Shown: piece by piece, positions 38,183 to 47,462 of the stretch
Numbering within the stretch: the first letter of the stretch is position 1
How the letters are laid out: every line of letters begins with the position of its first letter
Source of the DNA: Candidatus Poseidoniales archaeon
Lineage (GTDB): Archaea; Thermoplasmatota; Poseidoniia; Poseidoniales; Thalassarchaeaceae
Length of the DNA: 64,000 nucleotides
NCBI GenBank assembly: GCA_028283505.1
Contig: JAPOFX010000002.1
Coordinates: 36,855 to 100,854 of the forward strand
Direction of reading: 5' to 3'
Made by a program: the position numbers and the translations under genes
Notes under the pieces: model-generated
The model's database searches: none
What the model saw: the letters and a program-made list of their open reading frames with translations, nothing else
What the model was told of the DNA's origin: nothing

Positions 38183-39252
38183 GGCTACGCCATATCGATA
38201 GGATAAGAGCAGTAGCAGTATTGTGCATGGTAGAAGTGCACACAGCGGCCATACTTCCCCCAAGGGGAATGACAGTAGGCGACCCGGGTGCCTTCATAGC
38301 TGCGGCGTTCGGTGGAATGGCAGCTCCAATGTTCATAATGATATCAGGTTGGGGGATCCATAGGAGTACGATACGAAGGTCCTCAGGAGGCCCAATAGGC
38401 CCCTCTGGATGGGTAACTTGGATTTTCCCGAGGTTGGCCGTTCTTGTTTTTTGCCAGTTTTTGGTGAATGTTCTTCTCAATGTTGAAAGAGGGGGAAGAT
38501 TCGAATGGCATACTCCCGGAGTACTAACATTACTCGCTTTTGCATCTTTAGTGGCGCCGTTATTGGTGAGACTTACGATTCACACCAGAGCGTCTCTTTT
38601 GCTGATAATGGTAGTTTCCCCGATAATTCTTGGAGACGCGTCGGGGCCTGACTGGACTTGGTGGGACAGGGTCTCATCAGAAGGATCGGCTGAGTGGACA
38701 GCGAGGCTACTTTGGAATGGGACTTATCCCGTTTTGCCATGGATTTTCTACATTATTCTAGGTACATTATTACATGATACTTCGGAGAATCGCATTATCC
38801 GTGAGAGATTCATTGCAATAGGCGCTGGAATTACTTCAATCACCATAGTATTCTCATTTTTGAGAGGAGTTCCATGGGCGCTTACCGAAGGGAATGCTGT
38901 CTTGACTTTCTTCCCAGCCAGTTCGGCTTTCCTCGTTGTTTCTGGTACATTCGCGCTCTTGGCTCATAGAATACTCGAAGGGGATGAGGCAGAAGGTGGA
39001 GAACCGTGGAAAGGAGATAGTCTGTCATTCCTAGAACCATTGGGAAGGGTTACTCTAACCGTTTATGTCGCTCACTTCGCTGTACTGGGGGCTGTCGCAT
39101 TGGTCATGCAAGGTGAGCCTCGTCTAGAGTTTGCCCCATCATTTGTCGCTACAATCGGACACACAATAATCTGGATACCAATCGCGATACTTCATCAGCG
39201 TCACTGTCCCAATATTAGTTTCGAGGAGTTACTGCGGAGAGTCAGCCGTTGA
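38179..39252 (+). CDS. membrane acyltransferase, HGSNAT/DUF1624-like
   Basis: A 357-residue polytopic membrane protein with about nine helices. The N-terminal RLRHIDRIRAVAVLCMVEVH and the following APMFIMISGWGIHR are the helix-1 and helix-2 signatures of the heparan-alpha-glucosaminide N-acetyltransferase/DUF1624 clan. The C-terminal LGRVTLTVYVAHFAVLGAVA resembles the DUF418 ending. Such enzymes move acetyl groups from cytosolic acetyl-CoA to sugars outside the membrane. The start ATG overlaps deoA's stop by four bases (ATGA). It is the last gene of the six-gene plus-strand series; a link to surface glycan modification is inference. Confidence 0.72.
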   Translation: MRLRHIDRIRAVAVLCMVEVHTAAILPPRGMTVGDPGAFIAAAFGGMAAPMFIMISGWGIHRSTIRRSSGGPIGPSGWVTWIFPRLAVLVFCQFLVNVLLNVERGGRFEWHTPGVLTLLAFASLVAPLLVRLTIHTRASLLLIMVVSPIILGDASGPDWTWWDRVSSEGSAEWTARLLWNGTYPVLPWIFYIILGTLLHDTSENRIIRERFIAIGAGITSITIVFSFLRGVPWALTEGNAVLTFFPASSAFLVVSGTFALLAHRILEGDEAEGGEPWKGDSLSFLEPLGRVTLTVYVAHFAVLGAVALVMQGEPRLEFAPSFVATIGHTIIWIPIAILHQRHCPNISFEELLRRVSR

Positions 39253-39256
39253 GAGA

Positions 39257-42200
39257 TTAGTTCAGAGGATAATCTGTTGTCCAGTTTACAGGTCCGAACC
39301 AAACTGATCCCTCTTCGTTTGTTGCCACGAGTCTTCCGTAATATTCAGTACCACAACAGGCCAGTCCGGTGATGGTTCGTGAGTGATTGCCAACTGTTGT
39401 ACTCCCAAAACTAACAGTGCCCTCCCAGCCCGATGTCTGATTTCCCATATCCGCCCTCCCATAGTAGAAAGTCAGAGTGGTGTTCGTCCCATTGTCGTAG
39501 GTATCCCATGAAATTGTAGCGGAGTTAGAATCTGAAGGATCGTTGGAAGAGAGATTTCGGATAATAGCCGAGTAGGCAAAGTACTCCCCGCGTAAGGGAT
39601 CCTCTACCCAAACTGGGAGATGGGCCAAAGCATCGAAAGTCGCCTGGGTAAGTGGGAATCCCCACGCTTGATGGTATGGAGCTAGATTGTATCCTGTAGA
39701 ATTTGAAATGTGAAGGACCCAATCATTGAATTCTTCTGAATCGTCTGACGGAACCTCATCGTCTGAAAGATTGTAGTAGACCTTTAATGCCTCGGTAATC
39801 GGTCCCCATCCCCATTTTTCCTTGATGATTAGGTATGTATCCAGTGCCACCCATACTGACCAGTTTGAAATGTCTGGCGAATCTTCGAAGTAGCTCCTCA
39901 TCCGTGATTCCCTTTGATCGGGATTGATCGCTCTATGACCTTCAATGCCCACTAATTCTTCCATCAAGTAAACGCTAGCGAAATTGCAACTAGTCTCGGT
40001 TGTCCCTGGAAGAGTGGAGGGCATCCATTGGTGATTATGGCCAAGTTCGTGAAACATGCCCCAATCCCCATTCTCAGACATATAAGATACATTGACTACA
40101 TCAGGGACGCTGAGATCATGGGCCATGAAAGGGTAACCAGAGTGCATCCATCCAGCTGAAATCTGGGCATCAAATACAGCCCTCTCCACTCTTGGCCATG
40201 GGAGGAATCCGTAGAGTTCGTGTTCCATTCCCAGTGCTTCGTCCCACCAGTACATCAAATCGTCCGGGTCTTCTAAATTTCTTATTTCATTGCTGGGTAC
40301 TGTTAGGATAAACTGGTCACTGCCAATTTCCGCCCAGGGCGCAGGATCATGACGATACTCTTGTAGCCATTGGGAAACATCTGTTTGACCATGGATATAG
40401 GTCGGGGCCTTTACGGCATTGGATATTGTGACTTGAAAATCGCCCAATGTGGATCCGGGGGATATGGCGATGTATATCGTCCCTCCAAAGGCATTGCCGA
40501 CCTTCATGTGTTGTTGATCGACATGCCACCATCGCACAATCTGGGGGTGGCGATGCAACTGACTTTTGCCCCACAAGTTGTCACTGTGAGCACCCACAAG
40601 AACGTATGTATCCGAGTCGACTGCAACAGGAGGAAGTGTCACATTAACCACCTCACCGGCCGCGGCATACAATCCGGTGCTCATTCTGATATGGGATCTA
40701 GCCTGGGAGTAGCCAAAATTACTCGGCAGGCCACTCTGATTTCCGTTGATATCAACCGTTCGAGATATTCTGGTGGCGTTTGATGGGACCTCTCCCGGGA
40801 ATTCAATATGGCTTGGATGGGAGGGTAATTCATCGGCTGGAAGATTTTGTGTCAGTGCGGATTCAACTCTCAACAACGTATCTGCAACTGGGTCCTCGCC
40901 CATGTTATGGCCTACATCTTGCCAGAGGGTACCATACTCAATGACTGACCAACCTGTGACGTTGACCACCTCCCTGAGCGGTGACCAGAAATCATCGAAG
41001 TCTAGAGTCACCACTGCCGTGCAAACAGATAGGATCTCATCAGCAACGGCGGCATCTTCATTAGATAAGGAATGATTGTTTATCCTATCTCCCCTTATCG
41101 CCTCTATAGCCGCTTTTGGGGTAGATAATTCATGTGGGAGATTGGACAAATCTACACTATTGCGGCCCCATGCATCAGAAACAAATAACCCTGTTGTTTT
41201 GGCGATCTTGTTACCTGGATAGTTATCCCCTAAACCTGTATTCGAGTAAGACCAATACCAAGCATGACCCCCCATGATAAGGCCACCTCCATTAAGCATG
41301 AAATCAACTAAGGCCTGATTATCTTGGTCATCGTGTCCATTCCAGAACTCATCAAGCAAGCAATCCAGACCAGAGAGATCTGAGGGCGACACAGATAGGT
41401 GAACATTGTGGCCTTGGGCGTTTAGCTCTTCCTCAAAGTCATCGAATCCAGCCCCATAAGCAAGTCCAACATTTGCATTCTCCCCACAGGCCCACTCAAC
41501 GGCACGCAGGGAAAACTCAGTCTCCTGCCCTCCATGGCCATCGACCCAACTCTCGTGACCGTATCCGAGCATCTTACCCCGACCGACGTGACTGGCCGAG
41601 ATAACCGGAACATTAGACCCATAGCCACCTTCCGCGAATCCGACAGGGAATGCGAACTCACCAATAGGTAGTATAGGGGAAGGCCATCCTGCCCAATTAG
41701 TCTCATCCATATCCCTTAGTAAGTCTGATTGGTCTGCTCGAAGATCGTGAATCGCAATCCAGATCATTAGCTCTGACGAGCCTCCCGAGTTGTTTGCCCA
41801 GATAGTGTATCTCATCCATTCTGTCCTCTCTGTTGGAGTGCCCCGGATATCCCCTGAATGCAGTGACAACCCCGCAGGAAGATCCGGATAAATCTCCCAT
41901 GTTTCAATATTAGGGCCATCATTTTTTACTGGGATGTTGATACTTTGATTAGAACGAAGCGCAAATTGGTCACTGGACCAGGATATTTCTCCTGGAGGAG
42001 GACTCAGGATAGTTAATTCCAGGGTAGTGTAAGCTGAGCCTCCTGAATTATTCGCCCATATGGTATGATTTGATTGCCCTAAAATTCTGACTATCCCTGA
42101 GATGAAACCATCCTCTGAGATTTCCAACTCACTAGGGAATGGAGGGTCGACAGACCATGTTTTAACGGGACCTCCTAGCAACATTGGAGGACCGATTTCA

Positions 42201-42733
42201 CAGTATGAGTCCAATTCGCATGTAAGAGTTTTACTTGGATACTGAATAGACTTTGGCACGGGGGCAAGAATTACGATCTCTAAGACGGCGGTAGCAGAGC
42301 CCATCGCGTTGACCCCTGTGATTGTGTGAGAGACGCCCTCTGACTCCACCAAAGGAGTTCCCGAGATTACCCCCGATTGGTCTATTTCCATTCCGATAGG
42401 AAGTTGTGGACTGACCGACCAACTCTCAGGCCCATCACCCTGGAATGATGGGGTTAGTGACTGTATCTCAGTACCTAACACCAGTCCGATCGAGTCCTCC
42501 CCATAGGAGAGTTGTGAAGGTGGCTCCTTGGGCCTGCAAGAGTCGCCGGTGAATACCTCCTGAATTGTGCAGTCTTGAAGGGTTACGATCTCTACGATAC
42601 AATCTGGGTGGGTTGGGTGTGTCTGGCAGTCTAAATTTTCAAGTGGCTCGGTCTCACTTTCAAATAGACCCAAACAGCCCGAAGTAAGCATCAAAACACA
42701 CAACATCAGTGCAGTTGGGCGTAATCGACGCAT
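39257..42733 (-). CDS. M60-family (enhancin-like) metallopeptidase lipoprotein
   Basis: A 1158-residue exported lipoprotein. The signal peptide ends in the lipobox LTSGC (Cys20). Several putative-Ig (He_PIG-type) domains follow (SPQLPIGMEIDQSGVISGTP, PAGLSLHSGDIRGTP), residues about 65-325. A middle module (about 335-640) has a Rossmann/ThuA-like flavour (GYGHESWVDG, LDCLLDEFWNGHDDQDN). The catalytic M60 domain carries HELGH at 895-899 with NHQ following, and E937 region EELVG downstream. A fibronectin-like domain ends the protein. M60 peptidases cleave mucin-type glycoproteins in gut bacteria. Here a heavily glycosylated external substrate or cell surface is possible. Confidence 0.82.
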   Translation of the reverse strand: MRRLRPTALMLCVLMLTSGCLGLFESETEPLENLDCQTHPTHPDCIVEIVTLQDCTIQEVFTGDSCRPKEPPSQLSYGEDSIGLVLGTEIQSLTPSFQGDGPESWSVSPQLPIGMEIDQSGVISGTPLVESEGVSHTITGVNAMGSATAVLEIVILAPVPKSIQYPSKTLTCELDSYCEIGPPMLLGGPVKTWSVDPPFPSELEISEDGFISGIVRILGQSNHTIWANNSGGSAYTTLELTILSPPPGEISWSSDQFALRSNQSINIPVKNDGPNIETWEIYPDLPAGLSLHSGDIRGTPTERTEWMRYTIWANNSGGSSELMIWIAIHDLRADQSDLLRDMDETNWAGWPSPILPIGEFAFPVGFAEGGYGSNVPVISASHVGRGKMLGYGHESWVDGHGGQETEFSLRAVEWACGENANVGLAYGAGFDDFEEELNAQGHNVHLSVSPSDLSGLDCLLDEFWNGHDDQDNQALVDFMLNGGGLIMGGHAWYWSYSNTGLGDNYPGNKIAKTTGLFVSDAWGRNSVDLSNLPHELSTPKAAIEAIRGDRINNHSLSNEDAAVADEILSVCTAVVTLDFDDFWSPLREVVNVTGWSVIEYGTLWQDVGHNMGEDPVADTLLRVESALTQNLPADELPSHPSHIEFPGEVPSNATRISRTVDINGNQSGLPSNFGYSQARSHIRMSTGLYAAAGEVVNVTLPPVAVDSDTYVLVGAHSDNLWGKSQLHRHPQIVRWWHVDQQHMKVGNAFGGTIYIAISPGSTLGDFQVTISNAVKAPTYIHGQTDVSQWLQEYRHDPAPWAEIGSDQFILTVPSNEIRNLEDPDDLMYWWDEALGMEHELYGFLPWPRVERAVFDAQISAGWMHSGYPFMAHDLSVPDVVNVSYMSENGDWGMFHELGHNHQWMPSTLPGTTETSCNFASVYLMEELVGIEGHRAINPDQRESRMRSYFEDSPDISNWSVWVALDTYLIIKEKWGWGPITEALKVYYNLSDDEVPSDDSEEFNDWVLHISNSTGYNLAPYHQAWGFPLTQATFDALAHLPVWVEDPLRGEYFAYSAIIRNLSSNDPSDSNSATISWDTYDNGTNTTLTFYYGRADMGNQTSGWEGTVSFGSTTVGNHSRTITGLACCGTEYYGRLVATNEEGSVWFGPVNWTTDYPLN

Positions 42734-42784
42734 ATTGTCGCGAGTAGGCTTGAAGGAATAAGTATGAGGCAGGAACTGTCGCGT

Positions 42785-44059
42785 TCAGGGGTACGCTGGA
42801 CCTGGTTCGAAGCAGTAGCTCACAGTTTGGAATTCGGATTTGAACTCAGAAATGTCAGATTTTATTGAGCTATGGTTTTCTTCAGATTTAAGCGCCCTTG
42901 AGAAATATCTAGCAATCTCTGTCATTTCTTGTACTCCCATTCCGACTCTGGTGAGCTCGGGCACTCCTAGCCTTAGACCACTGGGTCCCGACATGGCTTT
43001 GGTGTCTCCGGGTAGCATATTCATATTGGTTATAATCCCGCATTTTTCCAGCCTATCAGCGGCCATCATTCCTGCTCCAGAGTCTGGGGCGCCGTGTCGA
43101 GTCAATACCTGATGACTCTCTGTGAACCCCCTCTCCTCTGCTAAAACATCGAATCCCTCTGAGGAAAGTGCTTCCCCCAATGCCTTAGCATTCCTCACTA
43201 TGTCACTGGCATAGTCCGATCCAAATTGCTCAAATTCCGCCAATGCGACTGCCTTTCCCGCAACATGGTGCAAGTGGTATGAGGAGCATACGCCTGGGAA
43301 TATTGAGTTGTTCAGTCTCTTATGGAAAGATGGGTCATCGGAATTGGACAGTAGAAAACCCCCTTGGGGGCCAGGAAATGTTTTGTGACTGCTCCCAGTC
43401 AAGACATCTGCACCCTCTCTAAGGGGATCTTGGAACATCCCTCCGGCAATCAAGCCCATCACATGGGCGCCATCGTACATTACCTTAGAACCACATTCAT
43501 GGGCAGCGTCCGCAAGCTCCTCCAGAGGAGTGGGAAATAGGAAAACTGACTGTCCGAAAAGGACCAGATTAGGCTCATTTTCCCTAATCATGGATAGTGA
43601 AGCATCGATGTCAGGCTCCATCCTTTCCTCATTCCACGGGTAGGTTATCAGATTCAGACCCCTAACGCCCACAGCCCCCATCCTAGCATGCGAAATATGT
43701 CCGCCATCAGCGGTTGAGACCGCAGTAATTTTGTCTCCAGGCTTCGCTAAAGATTTGAGCGCCCCTATGTTTGAAACCGTGCCTGAGGTCGACTGGATAT
43801 TGGCAAAATTACAATTGAATACGCGCATGGCAGACTTAATTCCAATTTCCTCGATGGTGTCAAAATCGTCACAACCCTGATAGTACCTCTTACCGGGAAG
43901 GCCTTCAGCATATCTGCCATGTAAATCTGAATTGCACGCCTTCCTCACCAGGGGACTAAGAATATTCTCACTGGCGATCATAGGAATACTATCTCGATAG
44001 TGATTCCCCGAGTCTTCTACTGCTCGTAGTATGTCTGCCGCCGCATCTCTCGGTTCCAT
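42785..44059 (-). CDS. glyA: serine hydroxymethyltransferase
   Basis: A PLP enzyme of 424 residues from the ATG at 44059 (MEPRDAAADIL), where homology begins; the frame runs open to 44170 but the extra residues lack similarity. It interconverts serine and glycine with the one-carbon carrier. Signatures are MIASENILSPLV, GRYAEGLPGKRYYQGC (substrate side), DGAHVMGLIAGG and TGSSHKTFPGPQGG with the PLP lysine. The sequence is of the archaeal branch of SHMT. The glycine-cleavage genes gcvPA, gcvPB and gcvT sit within 12 kb, so they share the glycine/serine pool. It is divergent from the TSP3 surface protein. Confidence 0.95.
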   Translation of the reverse strand: MEPRDAAADILRAVEDSGNHYRDSIPMIASENILSPLVRKACNSDLHGRYAEGLPGKRYYQGCDDFDTIEEIGIKSAMRVFNCNFANIQSTSGTVSNIGALKSLAKPGDKITAVSTADGGHISHARMGAVGVRGLNLITYPWNEERMEPDIDASLSMIRENEPNLVLFGQSVFLFPTPLEELADAAHECGSKVMYDGAHVMGLIAGGMFQDPLREGADVLTGSSHKTFPGPQGGFLLSNSDDPSFHKRLNNSIFPGVCSSYHLHHVAGKAVALAEFEQFGSDYASDIVRNAKALGEALSSEGFDVLAEERGFTESHQVLTRHGAPDSGAGMMAADRLEKCGIITNMNMLPGDTKAMSGPSGLRLGVPELTRVGMGVQEMTEIARYFSRALKSEENHSSIKSDISEFKSEFQTVSYCFEPGPAYP

Positions 44060-44152
44060 AACTCCCCAACGAAGGGAGGTCAAAGAGTTTAACGGAGTGT
44101 AAACTTGGGGAATAACGGTGATTATCGTAACGGTTATTGAACTGTTCCCTTC

Positions 44153-46390
44153 ATGAGGGGCATGACACAACGCCGCTTGCTAATGCCGATAATCATTGCA
44201 ACGATTTTACTAACACCTTTTCAGATTGTCTCTGCTAATGACTCGGATGGTGATGGGACCGATGATTTTAATGACGATTTCCCCAATGATCCATGCGCTG
44301 ACACTGATACAGACGGAGACGGTTTGCCCGATACTGTAGTTAGTGGTTGCACCTCTTCCACAGTTACAGCATATACTTCATTCGAAGACCCTTTTACTAA
44401 TGGTGCAAAATATTATGATACTGGAGACCAATCTCAAAGCAGATATCTGTGGAACAACGCGAATGAGCCTTACATTGCCCATAACCAAACCACAGGCTCC
44501 GAGATGGGCTTCAGTCTATTTTACAGATCGACTGGAGGAGTGGGACTAACAGATGGTGACTTCTTCGGAACAGCAAATTACAACGGCACTGTGGGAAATT
44601 ACACTGATGGGACACAAGGTTATCAGATGGGCGATGTTGATGGCTCCGCTACGTTAATTTTGGATTCTGTGATTGCGGATTCTATGACTCTAGATATTTT
44701 TGTCCAAGGGGGATCAAGCAATAGCTACGAAGCCTCAGATAACCTCGTTGTCAGGTTTGTAGGAACCTCCTCAACGTTCGAGCTCGTGAATGTAACTGGT
44801 GCTACTGGAGGTAGCAATAACGGTGGTTTTTCGACTTACATGGGAGTCTGGACTAGTCTTAGTGGTGACATAAGTTCCCTTGGACAAGGAAGTTTAGAAA
44901 TCGAATTTATATCTAATTCTCAAACTGAATCCGTGTACATAGATAATGTGGCATTTACCTCCTTATCACAATTGGTAGAGGATACCGACGATGATAACGA
45001 TGGATGGGATGACGTCGATGAGGGAACGTGTGGAACGGACCCTCTTGATTCGAATGATGTCCCATCTGACAGCAATGGAAATGGCGTTTGTGATGCGACA
45101 GAGGGAGACGACTTTGATGGCGATGGGATACCAAATGACGACGACCCAGATGACGACAACGATGGTTACGATGACATCTATGACGCATTCCCTCTAGATC
45201 CAACAGAATGGGATGATACGGATGGCGATGGTATCGGTAGCAATACCGATACAGACGATGACGGAGATGGATGGTCCGACTCAGATGAGGCAGATTGTTT
45301 GACAGACTCTGGCTCTCCACTCAGTGTTCCTGACGACAATGACGGAGATGGAGCCTGTGATATCATGGACATTGATGACGACAATGATGGATATGAGGAC
45401 GAAAATGACTGCGCCCCGTTCGATTCAAATATCTCCCTATTGGATTGTGATGGGGTATGTGGCGGGCCATCAATGATTGACGCATGTGGAGTTTGTGGCG
45501 GTGATGATTCTACCTGTTCAGATTGTGCAGGCGTTCCAAACGGAGATGCTGTGATTGATGAGTGTGGCATTTGTATCGGTAGTGGTGATCAAACGTCGTG
45601 TGTCATAGATTCGGATGGGGATGGTGTGGATGATGACTCCGATGTTTTCCCTAATGACAGTGAAGAGTGGAGCGATTTTGATGGTGACGGAATCGGTGAC
45701 AACGCGGATACAGACGATGACGGGGACGGATGCGAGGACGCCAACGACGAGCTTCCGACCAATGCGAATGAGTGTTTAGACACGGATGGTGATGGAATCG
45801 GTGACAACGCAGATACTGACGATGACGGGGATGGATGGTCAGACGATGAAGAGATGAATTGTGAGGGCGAAGGCGATAACCCGCAATTGGATCCAGATTT
45901 AACCCCGGTTGATTATGATGAGGATGGATTATGTGACGATCCAATGGACCTTGACGACGATAATGATGGTTGGAGTGACGAAGATGAAGAGTCGTGCGGT
46001 ACAGAAAAAGCGGACTCAACCCAAGTGCCGATAGACATAGATGCTGATGGAATTTGTAACCATGTGGATGTAGATGACGATGGGGATGGTGTGCCGGACA
46101 CTGATGACTCGTTTCCCACTGACGTGTCTGAATGGCTGGATACTGATGGGGACGGTTTAGGGGACAATTCCGACCTGGATGACGACGGAGACCAGTTCTC
46201 CGATGAAGGTGAGGCGGAATGTGGGAGCGATCCTTCAGACTCTGACTCTACGCCAAGGGACTCTGACGGAGACGGGATTTGTGACTCACTTGATGATTTC
46301 AACGATTCTGAAAGCGATGATACTCCGGGACTCGGAATAATGTCCGTGATATCCGTTCTTGCCATAGCCGCGCTAGCGAGGAGAGAATAA
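44153..46390 (+). CDS. secreted thrombospondin type-3 repeat protein with PGF-CTERM-like tail
   Basis: A 745-residue surface protein. A signal peptide at residues 1-28 ends near VSA-NDS. Residues 29-60 and about 275-735 are dense with calcium-binding DxDxDG-type repeats (DTDGDGIGDNADTDDDGDG is typical). A lectin/CBM-like region lies at about 65-270. A Cys-rich stretch with CGVCGG-like units is at about 430-480. The tail TPGLGIMSVISVLAIAALARRE has a PG-L-G motif, a hydrophobic run and a basic end, as in archaeosortase substrates. The DNA repeats are only the coding consequence of the protein repeats. Calcium probably stabilises an adhesive or stalk structure. Confidence 0.8.
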   Translation: MRGMTQRRLLMPIIIATILLTPFQIVSANDSDGDGTDDFNDDFPNDPCADTDTDGDGLPDTVVSGCTSSTVTAYTSFEDPFTNGAKYYDTGDQSQSRYLWNNANEPYIAHNQTTGSEMGFSLFYRSTGGVGLTDGDFFGTANYNGTVGNYTDGTQGYQMGDVDGSATLILDSVIADSMTLDIFVQGGSSNSYEASDNLVVRFVGTSSTFELVNVTGATGGSNNGGFSTYMGVWTSLSGDISSLGQGSLEIEFISNSQTESVYIDNVAFTSLSQLVEDTDDDNDGWDDVDEGTCGTDPLDSNDVPSDSNGNGVCDATEGDDFDGDGIPNDDDPDDDNDGYDDIYDAFPLDPTEWDDTDGDGIGSNTDTDDDGDGWSDSDEADCLTDSGSPLSVPDDNDGDGACDIMDIDDDNDGYEDENDCAPFDSNISLLDCDGVCGGPSMIDACGVCGGDDSTCSDCAGVPNGDAVIDECGICIGSGDQTSCVIDSDGDGVDDDSDVFPNDSEEWSDFDGDGIGDNADTDDDGDGCEDANDELPTNANECLDTDGDGIGDNADTDDDGDGWSDDEEMNCEGEGDNPQLDPDLTPVDYDEDGLCDDPMDLDDDNDGWSDEDEESCGTEKADSTQVPIDIDADGICNHVDVDDDGDGVPDTDDSFPTDVSEWLDTDGDGLGDNSDLDDDGDQFSDEGEAECGSDPSDSDSTPRDSDGDGICDSLDDFNDSESDDTPGLGIMSVISVLAIAALARRE

Positions 46391-46466
46391 TGGCGCCGAC
46401 AGCAGGACTCGAACCTGCGACCTGTGGATTAACAGTCCACCGCTCCACCAACTAAGCTATGTCGGC
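46391..46466 (-). tRNA. tRNA-Asn (GTT)
   Basis: Complete cloverleaf on the minus strand with encoded CCA at 46391-46393 and discriminator G. Acceptor GCCGACA pairs with TGTCGGC. The anticodon loop in GTGGACTGTTAATCCAC gives GTT, and the T-loop is GGTTCGAGTCC. The gene begins immediately after the stop codon of the TSP3 protein on the opposite strand. Confidence 0.97.
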
Positions 46467-46508
46467 CCAACCCGGCCGGCTCATACCACGTTCATCAATG
46501 AATCGGAA

Positions 46509-47462
46509 TCATTCCCATTCAATTGTACCTGGAGGTTTGTGGGTGATATCATACACAACACGATTGACTTGGCCCTTCAAAGAGTTCGTGATCTCAGTGC
46601 TTATTAGTGCCAAAACTTCATGTGGGATTTCAGAATATCTGGCACTCATCCCATCAAGGCTTTTGACAGCTCTGACCACTACTGTTTCACCATGAACTCT
46701 GGCATCTCCATGGACCCCCACGCTTCTTACTGGGAGTAAAGTTGCAAAATATTGCCAAGGTAGGTCGCATAGGCCTTTCTCAGATGCCTCCCTTAGTCTT
46801 GTTTCCACGATATGACATGCCTCTCTGCATGCTTCGACGCGGGATCTAGTAAGTTTTCCCAAAACGCGCACTGCAAGACCTGGTCCTGGAAACGGCTGTC
46901 TCTCACTGGATCTGATTCCCAGTTGTCTAGCAATCTGCCTGACTTCGTCCTTGTAGAATTCTCGTAGTGGTTCGACTATAACGAGGTCGACATCTTCGGG
47001 TAATCCACCGACATTATGATGGCTTTTGATAACATCCCTCTGTCCCCCCCCTGACTCAATCCAGTCAGGGGCAATTGTTCCTTGAACGAGGAACTTGGCG
47101 CCACATTTGTCTTGCTCTTCTTCGAAAACGCGTATAAATTGCTCACCGATGACCTTACGTTTTTCTTCCGGGTCTGTAACTCCCTCAAGATTGCTAAAGA
47201 ATCTATCTGATGCGTCTACTACCTGTAACGTAATTCCCATATCTTGGAACATCTTTCTAACTTCATCAGTCTCACCCTTTCTCATGAATCCAGTGTCTAC
47301 GTATACGCAATGCAGTAGACTTCCGACCGCACGATGAGCGAGGACTGCTGCAACCGAGCTGTCGATACCTCCTGAACATGCGATAATTGCAGTATCATCT
47401 ATCTTTGACTGTAGTGCCTCGATGGCCTCATCGACCAAGACCTGGGTATCCAATATTATCAC
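46509..47462 (-). CDS. guaAB: GMP synthase, ATP-PPase (B) subunit
   Basis: A 317-residue PP-loop enzyme that activates XMP with ATP and aminates it to GMP, working with a separate glutamine amidotransferase subunit, as in archaea. The P-loop ACSGGIDSSVAA is at residues 27-38. GERFIRVFEE-type and QPFPGPGLAVRVLG blocks and the C-terminal DITHKPPGTIEWE are family signatures. The amidotransferase subunit is not in this window. The start is GTG at 47462, overlapping the purE stop (GTGA), which indicates translational coupling with purE. It catalyses the last step of guanine nucleotide synthesis. Confidence 0.95.
   Translation of the reverse strand: MIILDTQVLVDEAIEALQSKIDDTAIIACSGGIDSSVAAVLAHRAVGSLLHCVYVDTGFMRKGETDEVRKMFQDMGITLQVVDASDRFFSNLEGVTDPEEKRKVIGEQFIRVFEEEQDKCGAKFLVQGTIAPDWIESGGGQRDVIKSHHNVGGLPEDVDLVIVEPLREFYKDEVRQIARQLGIRSSERQPFPGPGLAVRVLGKLTRSRVEACREACHIVETRLREASEKGLCDLPWQYFATLLPVRSVGVHGDARVHGETVVVRAVKSLDGMSARYSEIPHEVLALISTEITNSLKGQVNRVVYDITHKPPGTIEWE

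Noticed and set aside
44060-44170. N-terminal extension of serine hydroxymethyltransferase
   Set aside because: Family similarity begins at MEPRDAAADIL, and the extension would overlap the divergent gene's start.
44990-46300. Repeated GATGACGATGGGGATGG-like DNA taken for a tandem repeat or CRISPR-like array
   Set aside because: Units are irregular, in frame, and explained by calcium-binding Asp-rich protein repeats; there are no uniform spacers.
44900-46370. Several long open frames on the minus strand opposite the thrombospondin-type gene, rich in Ser, His and Pro
   Set aside because: They are by-products of the GAYGAYGG-type repeats encoding Asp/Gly on the plus strand. They have low complexity, no ribosome sites and no domains.
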